This document shows positions 56,526-64,000 of a DNA stretch of 64,000 nt, piece after piece. The stretch comes from Pleurodeles waltl. Its lineage: Eukaryota > Chordata > Amphibia > Caudata > Salamandridae. The notes under the pieces were generated by a model. That model did no database searches. It saw nothing but the letters and a program-made list of their open reading frames with translations, and was not told the origin of the DNA. Location: the NCBI RefSeq assembly GCF_031143425.1, contig NC_090440.1, positions 339,515,844 through 339,579,843 on the forward strand, in the 5' to 3' direction. A program made the position numbers and the translations under genes. The first letter of the stretch is position 1. Each line of letters begins with the position of its first letter.

Positions 56526-57117
56526 TTAGGTGGTCATTCCAACCTCGGGGGTAAAAGGTGCTTACCGCCGTTCAGAAGACCGCCATAACACCGCCGCGGC
56601 CACGGTAAACCGCCACGGTCATTCTGACCCACAAGAGTCAAACCGCCAAAATACTGACATCCACAAAATTCCGCCACACCAAAGGGCAGCGAGAAACTGG
56701 CGATGACCAAACCTCCACTGTCACGCCAACAGAAATACGCCCACACTATCACGACACACGAATCCACACGGCGGTCTTTCAACCGCGGTATTCCATTGGC
56801 GGTACACACCGCCGCGCTCAAAATACACACACACCTACAAAATACAACCACATTGGACAATTCAAAATACACACACCTGATACACATACACACACCACTC
56901 CCACACACCCAACACAATATAAAATACACACCCACATCACCCACAAACCTCCACTCCTAGAGATTCGTGAACACGCACCGAGAAAAGACATCCAAGCACC
57001 CAGATGCCCAATTCACTGTCACCCAGCAATATTTGCACGCACTTCACACAACACAACAATACACATCACCACACTTAGCACCACACAATCCACCCTACAC
57101 ATCACCCACACCACCCA

Positions 57118-58623
57118 ATGGCACCGCAAAGACACCCCAGGTTCTCTGATGATGAACTCAGGGTCATGGTGGAGGAAATTGTACGAGTAGAGCCACAGCT
57201 GTTCGGGGCACAGGTGCAGCACACCACCATTGCCAGGAAGATGGAGCTATGGAGCAGAATAGTCGACAGGGTCAACGCTGTGGGACAGCACCCAAGAAAT
57301 CAGGACGACATCAGGAAGAGGTGGAACGACCTACGGGGGAAGGTGCGTTCCATGGTATCCAGGCACAACATCGCGGTGCAGAAGACTGGCAGCGGACCCC
57401 CACCTCCTCCCCCAGAATTTACAACATGGGAGGAGCAAGTCTTGAACATCCTGCATCCTGAGGGCCTCGCAGGAGTAGGCGGAGGAATGGACTCTGGTAA
57501 GTCAAATCTTAACTACTTCTTCCCCCCACCCCACCTACATGCCAACTCATACCCCCACCCTCACCCCCACCCCCATCACACCTACTCCTTGCAAATGTCT
57601 CACCATCACAACCCACCCATCCCAACACTTAGCCCTGCATGCGTCCACAAAGCATGGGCACCCATCACCTAAGCATGCCCACTGCACATACACATACAAC
57701 CCCACCCCAACCCCTGTCACAACAGCCCCCACAAAGGAATGCCAGCACTGGGGTACACGGGCACCCACCCATAGCACGCTATGGCACACACAGAACCAAT
57801 AACCATACTTTTATACCCCTGCAGGACCCGAACGCCACGTCACCGCGCAGGAGGGTCCACAAATGTCCACTCCACCCCCAGAAGAGGCCCACAGTGAGGA
57901 CAGCAGCTCTGTCGACCTGGATCTAGATGACCAGCCCGGTCCATCGGGGACCTCGGGACAGTCGGTTCCCCTCACACAGCCACAGGCCACAGCAGACCTT
58001 CCCCCTTCTGGGAACACCAGCACAGCACCCACCCAGAGGGCCCATACCTCTTTCCCCAGGACACGTCAATCAGCGGTGTGTCCACCACTACAGGGAACTC
58101 AGGCTAACCCAACACCCCTACGACAACAGGGACCTGGGGGCAGTGGTAGTGGGCACACGGTCCAGGGGACAGAGGCCCAGGGAAACAGGGGAACTGGGAG
58201 GGCTGCTGTGTGACAGGGGGGGACAGGCCCAGGGAACCCACTCTCTACGAGGCCCTCTCCTCCATCATGGGAGCATACCTCCGCTCCCAGGAGACGATGG
58301 CGACGGTCCTGGCCAGGTTTCAGGAGATCCAGCTTCTGCAGGAGCAACAGTATATGGGGTTGAGGGAGGAACTAAGAAACATAAGTTCCGCCATGGGTAC
58401 CATCGTAGTGGCCCTGAATGAGGTAGTCACCACATTGTGGGACACTGTGGCACCTCAAAGGGCCCCTGACACTAGCATGCACCAAGAACTGCCTACCACC
58501 TCCGCCGGCACTAGTGGACAGGAGGCCCCGACACAAGACCAACAGGCCACCAGAACCCCACCCCCTGCAGAAGGAGAACCACCCCGCAAGCGGGCCCTGA
58601 GATCCAGGAAGAAGACAGAGTAA
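57118..58623 (+). pseudogene. Harbinger gene B, SANT/Myb-like, third copy
   Basis: Exon 1 57,118-57,496 (379 bp, intact): RFSDDELRVMVEEIVRVEPQ, KMELWSRIVDRVNAVG, RKRWNDLRGKVRSMVSRH. Exon 2 from 57,825 (after CCCCTGCAG) to TAA at 58,621-58,623. It ends in the basic tail KRALRSRKKTE, a likely nuclear localisation signal. Two lesions lie side by side: TGA at 58,211 where the copy at 35.8 kb has CGA (a CpG-to-TpG change), and one G fewer in the following G run (seven, against eight). The coiled-coil helix (ARFQEIQLLQEQQYMGLREE) is intact. Spliced length without lesions is near 390 residues. Confidence 0.87.
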
Positions 58624-58807
58624 GATGTCAAGACCCCCGCCAGCAAAGGATACCGCCCTGATTGTCATCCCACTGTCCCACATTGTCACTCTGTCCAACC
58701 TTAAACTGCCCCTGCTCCACTTCCCACAGGCATTTGGACAATGCACCTGTGATACTGATAGTCTGGACTCACCGATTTGCAACCACCCATCCAATCTAGA
58801 GCACTTG

Positions 58808-58813
58808 AATAAA
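58808..58813 (+). terminator. AATAAA polyadenylation signal of gene B
   Basis: AATAAA 185 bp after the B stop, the conserved signal position of the three B genes. Confidence 0.65.
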
Positions 58814-59116
58814 AACACTTATTGCACAAAACAATCTGGAGTCTGGCTGTGATTTAGAACAAATGTATTAGACATGACCGTGCCAAAATGTTCAATCACA
58901 TTGTGATGCCAAAAAACCGCTGTCACACAGCTGTAGTCAATGGGGAAACAAAGCAGATGTCACGCAGTGGGGCCCACAGCTCTGAAAACGGAAGGGAAAG
59001 TCACAACACAGTTACCATACACTGGGGGAAAAAGTCGGACAGTAGAGAGGTAGGAGTCTTTAAGTAAATGTAATATGCCGGTGTGTACTCTTACCTGTGT
59101 GTCACTGAAAATACTG

Positions 59117-59962
59117 CTATATTACTGTGTTCCTGTTGTCTATGTCGTTTATGTTGTGAAGCATACAGCAGGCCACGATAATCTGGCACACCTTCTTTGG
59201 TGAGTACATTAGGGATCCACCTGCCATATGGAGGCACCTGAAGCTGGCCTTCAGGAGGCCAAAGGTTCGCTCGATCACCCTCCTAGTCCGCCCATGGGCC
59301 TCATTGTACCGTTCCTCTGGCCTTGTCCTGGGATTCCTCACAGGGGTCAGTAGCCATGACAGGTTGGGGTAACCAGAGTCTCCTAATAGCCACACACGGT
59401 GCCTCTGGAGTTGACACATCACGTAAGAGATGCTGCTATTCCGCATGATGTATGCGTCATGCACTGACCCAGGGAACTTGGCATTAACATGGGAGATGTA
59501 CTGGTCAGCCAAACACACCATCTGTACATTCATGGAATGATAACTCTTCCTGTTCCTGTACACCTGTTCACTCCTGCTGGGGGGGACCAAAGCAACATGT
59601 GTCCCATCAATGGCACCAATGATGTTGGGGATATGTCCAAGGGCATAGAAATCACCCTTCACTGTAGGCAAATCCCCCACCTCAGGGAAAACGATGTAGC
59701 TCCGCATGTGTTTGAGCAGGGCAGACAACACTCTGGACAACACCTTGGAAAACATAGGCTGGGACATCCCTGATGATATGGCCACTGTTGTTTGAAATGA
59801 CCCACTTGCTAAGAAATGGAGTACTGACAGCACCTGCACTAGAGGGGGGACCCCTGTGGGTTGGCGGATGGGTGACATCAGGTCTGGCTCCAGCTGGGCA
59901 CACAGTTCCTGTATATTGGCTCAGTCAAGCCTGTATGTCAGTATGACATGTCGTTCCTCCAT
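59117..59962 (-). pseudogene. Harbinger DDE transposase, third copy
   Basis: ATG at 59,962 (MEERHVILTYRLD). TGA at 59,923-59,921 where the copy at 34.0 kb reads CGA, another CpG decay. After it the frame is open from TGVPPLVQVLSVLHFLASGS (six-C run, unshifted) through GAIDGTHVALVPP, GSVHDAYIMRNSS, GDSGYPNLSWLLTP and ERTFGLLKASFRCLH, so the DDE residues are all present. Near the end, LHNINDIDNR shows a deletion of about 100 bp that removed the acidic tail (VESEDEEAEEDD of the other copy), and CAG has become TAG after NTVI. No intron at GDSGY. Confidence 0.87.
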
Positions 59963-60499
59963 TGTCGACAGGTCCACCAGCGGTCTGCACACGGGAAGAT
60001 TCCTCCATCTCCTCGCATGTCCCAGCGGACGGTGCCTATGAAGGACAACAGCGAGCACAGAGTCAATCAACCCACAGGTACGTAACCACAGCTTGCACAT
60101 GACACTATTCCCAATGCATTGAATGGCTTGTATGAGTGTTGGTGCAAGGCCTAGGTATGTGTGACGCAGTTGGTAATTAGGCCATGTGGGCCCTTGAAAT
60201 GGTGGCTGCCTGACCTGTGAAGTGCGTCAGTGGGATGTGAGGTCAATGCGCTGGTGTGGCACTCTGCGGCGGTAGGCGGTCGAAGACCGCAGCGCAAAGC
60301 CGCATTGGTTAACATTGAACCCTATGGGTTTCAGGAGCCAATGACGATGTGCGCCGGCAGTCGCGGTACGCACCGCCACGGTACGCACCGCCACGGGAGT
60401 GACCGCCATTTTCTATCTGCTTAATCACTCGATACCTGATCTTCGACAGGAGAGGACCTACACTGCAAGTGCTGCTGTGACCTCGGTCTGGAAGAGACA
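59963..60499. promoter_or_regulatory. Divergent promoter, third copy
   Basis: ATTGG at 60,304-60,308 and CCAAT at 60,338-60,342, opposed, 30 bp apart, with tandem CGGTACGCACCGCCA repeats at 60,363-60,395. Two tandem units are present here and near 26,765, only one near 33,545. Confidence 0.5.
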
Positions 60500-63108
60500 A
60501 TGGCTCATGCGACTGGGGAAAGGGCCCCTGCCTTCACTGCGGAGGAGTTGGAGAAACTTGTGGATGGGGTCCTCCCCCAGTATGCGCTACTCTACGGTCC
60601 TCCAGACCAACAGGTAAGTACACTGGGACCATGCTTAGTGGGCAATGCCTGGGTTGAGTGGGGTGGATGAAAGATGGTGGGGAGGGGAGCGATTGAGGCA
60701 TGCATCAAACGACAGATGAGAGCATGTGCCACATGGCAAGGGTGGGGATGGGGGGCCACTCACATCGAGCATGCAGAAGGTGATGACAATTTTTCTCTCC
60801 CTGTACATGTCACATAGGTCAGCGCCCACCAGAAAGTCGCGATTTGGCATGCCATCACCAAGGACGTCCGGACCCTGGGGGTCCACAACAGACGGGGCAC
60901 CTGCTGCCGGAAGAGGTGGGAGGACATCCGACGCTGGAGCAGGAAGACGGCGGAGGCTCAGCTGGGGATGGCCTCCCAACGTAGGAGGGGTGCCAGTTGT
61001 ACTTTGACCCCCCCTGATGTCCCGGATCCTGGCGGTGGCCTACCCTGATTTGGATGGGCGCGTGAGGACATCACAGCAGACACAAGGGGGTGAGTACAAA
61101 TACATTCTGCTGACTTTGCGCGCAGTGGAGGTGTCTGGGTGGGGGAGGAGGGCTGTGGGTATCCCTAGGCCAGGGCAATTTCTGTAGGCTAGGCCCCTCC
61201 GTAAGGCATGGCCCTGTGCCCCCGCCCCACACCTCTGTAGGGTGCCAAGTACAGGTATCCATGGCCCTGTGTCATCTATGTGTGCAGTTGTCATCCATAG
61301 GCTTGTAGGCCATGTCCCACGGATTGCGTAGTGGACCCCAAGTGCGCAGCGTAGTGCAGGGGGCTTCTGTTTCTGTGTTGTCCGCCAACGGTAGCGGTAA
61401 TCCATGCACTCAACATGTCTTTATTTCTTCCCCCCCCTTTTTTGTGGTCTTCCTGTTCATGTGTGCATTAGCATCATCAGGCAGAGGAGAAGTGGCATCG
61501 GAGCACGAGGGAGCTGCATCCCACATGGGCATGGAGGGCCATGCAATGGAGTCCGAATACACCAGTGGGACGGAGGGCGAGGGGAGCTCCACAGTGGGGA
61601 CTCGTGCTGATGTCAGTGACAGCGACTCGTCTTCTGAAGGGAGCTCCCTTGTGGTGGCGGAAACATCCGTGCCCCCCGCAACAACAGGTACACACGCCAC
61701 CCAGCGCACCAGCACCGCCCTCCCAGCAGCCCCTCAGCGTTTGCCCTGTGGCCGCTCACCCAGGAAGGTGGGCATCTCCTTCGCCCCAGGCACCACAGGC
61801 CCTGCCCCTGTCGCCCCTGTCGCCCCTGCTGCCCTCAGTGAGGAGGTCATTGACCTCCTGAGGACCATCATTGTTGGGCAGTCTACCCTTTTGAATGCCA
61901 TCCAGGGTGTACAAAGGGAGGTGCACCAGAGTAATGCATACCTGGAGGGCATTCATTCGGGTCAGGCTGCCCATCAGCGATCGTTCAACGCTCTGGCCTC
62001 AGCACTGACGGCAGCAATTGTCCCTGTCTCTAGCCTCCCCCCTCCAACTTCCTCCACCCAGACCCAATCCCCTGTACCTCTGCCTATCCCAGACACACCA
62101 TCAGACCAGCCTGCACACACCTCAACACCCAAGGGAAGCTCATCCAGACATAAGCACCACACATCACACAAGCATTCACACAAGCAATATCCACATGCAG
62201 ACATACCAACAGCCACTGCCTCCACTGTGTCCCCCTCCTCCTCGTCTCCCTCCTCCCTCCCTGTGACGTCTCCACTCACACTTGCATGCACAACATCTTC
62301 AGCCACTACGTCCATCACCAGCACACCCACCAGAACACTCCGCACACGTGCAGTCACCACCCCCACTACCATTTACACGTCCCCTGTGTCCTCTCCCAGT
62401 GTGTCTGTCACCCCCTCTTCCAAACTACACAAACGCAGGCAGCCACCCACCCAACAGCCATCCACCTCACGACAGCCTCCAGCCCAAGCACCTGCACCCA
62501 AAGACACCAGACTTCACACTCCTACAACCACATCCTCTTCCTCCACTCCCATACCCACTACATCTACCCGTCACTCTCTTTCCAAATTGCTTTTCCTTGC
62601 CAACCTTAACCTCTTTCCAACAACTCCCCCACCCCGTCCATCTCATAAGACTCCAATCAGCACCTCAGCCACCACAAAACCGGGACCTGTAAAGACTGTT
62701 GTCCATGGACTGTGGAGTCCCCCACCCTCAAGGGCATCCAGTTCAGCTAGGAGCCAAGGCATGGCCAGCCCACCCCCAGAAAAGCATCCGAAGATTGTCA
62801 GTGCCCGGCGCGAGAGACCAAAGACCCCAGGGACCAAAATCCCTACATTGGCTCCGGCAGGAATTCGGGTGCCACTTGGCACACCACCAAAGGTGGGTAA
62901 GGGCCACAAGCGTACAGGGAAGGGTGGGAAGGGCAGCACGCCCGACAAGTCCGGCAGCAGGCCAGCTGGCCAGGAGGGCCCCACCAGCCCCATCCCAGGT
63001 GTGCAGGAGGACACCCACAGGCCCGGTACTGCAGCCCAGGAGGGCCCCGCAAGCCACCAGACAGATGGCCAGGAAGGCCCCGCCAGCCACATGTCAGGTG
63101 GCGATTGA
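60500..63108 (+). pseudogene. Harbinger gene A, best-preserved copy
   Basis: Exons 60,500-60,613 (donor GTAAGT), 60,818-61,089 (acceptor CATAG, donor GTGAGT) and 61,472-63,108. Exon 1: MAHATGERAPAFTAEELEKL and VDGVLPQYALLYGPPDQQ. Exon 2: SAHQKVAIWHAITKDVRTLG and CRKRWEDIRRWSRKTAEAQL, the helix-turn-helix part of a SANT/trihelix-like domain. Exon 3: one open frame of about 545 codons with the acidic part (EHEGAASHMGMEG), GRSPRKVGISFAPGTTGPAP, a conserved helix LSEEVIDLLRTIIVGQSTLL continuing to QSNAYLEGIHSGQAAHQRSF, and a long Pro/Ser/Thr and Lys/Arg-rich tail with EGPASH repeats. The single lesion seen is a seventh C at 61,008-61,014 in exon 2 (six in other copies). Without it the phases fit and the product would be about 670 residues. 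Confidence 0.85.
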
Positions 63109-63114
63109 CATCCA

Positions 63115-64000
63115 TGCCTGGGCCGGAACCGCTGACCAGGACACTCATCTCAAGCACCGCTCCGCTGGGCACCGCAGTCTCAAGCACTGCTGAACTGGGC
63201 CCTTCATCTCAAGCACCGCTGTACTGGGCCCTTCATCTCAAGCACCGCTGAACAGGGCCCTTCATCTCAAGCACCGCTGAACAGGGCACCGCCGTCTCAA
63301 GCACTGCTGAACAGGGCCCTTCATCTCAAGCACTGCTCCGCTGGGCACCGCCGTCTCAAGCACCGCTGAACAGGGCCTTTCATCTCAAGCACCGCTGAAC
63401 AGGGCACCGCCGTCTCAAGCACCGCTGAACAGGGCACCGCCGTCTCAAGCACCGCTGAACAGGGCCCTTCATCTCAAGCACCGCTGAACAGGGCCCTTCA
63501 TCTCAAGCACCGCTGAACAGGGCACCGCCGTCTCAAGCACCGCTGAACTGGGCCCTTCATCTCAAGCACTGCTCCGCTGGGCACCCCCGTCTCAAGCACC
63601 GCTGAACTGGGCCCTTAATCTCAAGCACCGCTGAACAGGGCCCTTCATCTCAAGCACCGCTGAACAGGGCACCGCCGTCTCAAGCACCGCTGAACAGGGC
63701 CCTTCATCTCAAGCACTGCTCCACTGGGCACCGCCGTCTCAAGCACCGCTGAACAGGGCCCTTCATCTCAAGCACCGCTGAACAGGGCACCGCCGTCTCA
63801 AGCACCGCTGAACAGGGCCCTTCATCTCAAGCACTGCTCCGCTGGGCACTGCCGTTTCAAGCACCGCTGAACAGGGCACCGCCGTCTCAAGCACCGCTGA
63901 ACTGGGCCCTTCATCTCAAGCACCGCTGAACAGGGCCCTTCATCTCAAGCACCGCTGAACAGGGCACTGGCGTCTCAAGCACAGCTGAACTGGGCCCTTC
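63115..64000. repeat. 29/30-bp minisatellite downstream of gene A
   Basis: About thirty units, 29-bp AAGCACCGCTGAACAGGGCC plus CTTCATCTC and 30-bp AAGCACCGCTGAACAGGGCA plus CCGCCGTCTC, in irregular order. It begins right after the gene A stop and runs past the window edge. Reverse complement of the arrays at 23.6 and 30.4 kb. Confidence 0.93.

Larger units (their letters stand above)
56529..64000. mobile_element. Three-gene Harbinger, third copy (right end outside window)
   Basis: B-side terminus GGTGGTCATTCCAACCTCGG, preceded by TTA (56,526-56,528). Gene order B (plus), transposase (minus), A (plus), so it is inverted relative to the copy at 29.5 kb. It belongs to the same subfamily as that copy: B exon 1 is the same length, and the promoter region is close to the one at 26.76-26.84 kb. 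The window ends within the minisatellite downstream of gene A, roughly 0.6-1 kb before the expected A-side terminus. Confidence 0.9.

Noticed and set aside
61312..61471. Upstream extension of the 598-codon frame at 61,312 as the true start of gene A
   Set aside because: The SANT exons with matching phases and the acceptor at 61,471 show that this part is intron; its open frame is accidental.
1..64000. tRNA, rRNA or tRNA-derived SINE genes
   Set aside because: I looked for A/B-box-like GGTTCGA-type motifs and clover-leaf arms; only isolated matches without the partner box (for example near 56,205).

Overview
This window is vertebrate-type, repeat-dominated nuclear DNA. It has no ordinary host gene I can support, long introns and transposon exons with GT-AG junctions, many nested transposons, (TA)n and (GATA)n microsatellites and minisatellites. 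The mix (abundant PIF/Harbinger elements with GGCGGT-rich ends, Penelope-like retroelements with hammerhead-like motifs, a large DIRS/LTR-like background) suggests a giant amphibian genome, most likely a newt or salamander. That organism call is inference; a database search would settle it.

Layout. 1-17 kb: an old, decayed Harbinger (transposase relic on the minus strand at about 100-1,440; SANT-gene relic on the plus strand at 3.7-16.6 kb) split by a 10.5-kb Penelope-like (PLE) insertion at 5,328-15,823 with a 10-bp target duplication. The PLE is one long copy plus two internally deleted tandem copies and an inverted end piece. It carries a hammerhead-like motif, and its reverse transcriptase is interrupted by a 722-bp MITE. 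17-19.8 kb: a 42-bp minisatellite and a telomere-like satellite. 20.0-33.6 kb: a 6.8-kb tandem duplication holding a second small PLE, hairpin-ended repeats, microsatellites and one half of a Harbinger. 29,499-37,509: a complete 8.0-kb Harbinger with TAA duplications. 37.5-43.6 kb: decayed repeats, a GC-rich MITE, an SGNH-hydrolase fragment and a 32-bp minisatellite. 43,642-50,686: a second complete Harbinger of a related subfamily (ATA duplications). 50.7-56.5 kb: minisatellite, MITE, and a 2.85-kb retroelement-like unit nested in a Harbinger end. 56,529-64,000: a third Harbinger in opposite orientation to the first, running off the window.

The main biological theme is a three-gene Harbinger architecture seen three times: a DD35E (HARBI1-like) transposase and two different SANT/Myb-like genes, here called A and B. 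A is transcribed divergently from the transposase across a short region with a conserved pair of opposed CCAAT boxes; B is convergent with the transposase and has a conserved AATAAA. By analogy with known Harbingers, SANT-like proteins bind the transposon ends or subterminal repeats and bring the transposase to DNA and nucleus. A second SANT-like partner with its own intron pattern is the least familiar part of the window. Every copy here is broken by small indels, often in C/G runs, or by CpG-to-TpG stops, so these copies look inactive, while intact members may exist elsewhere.
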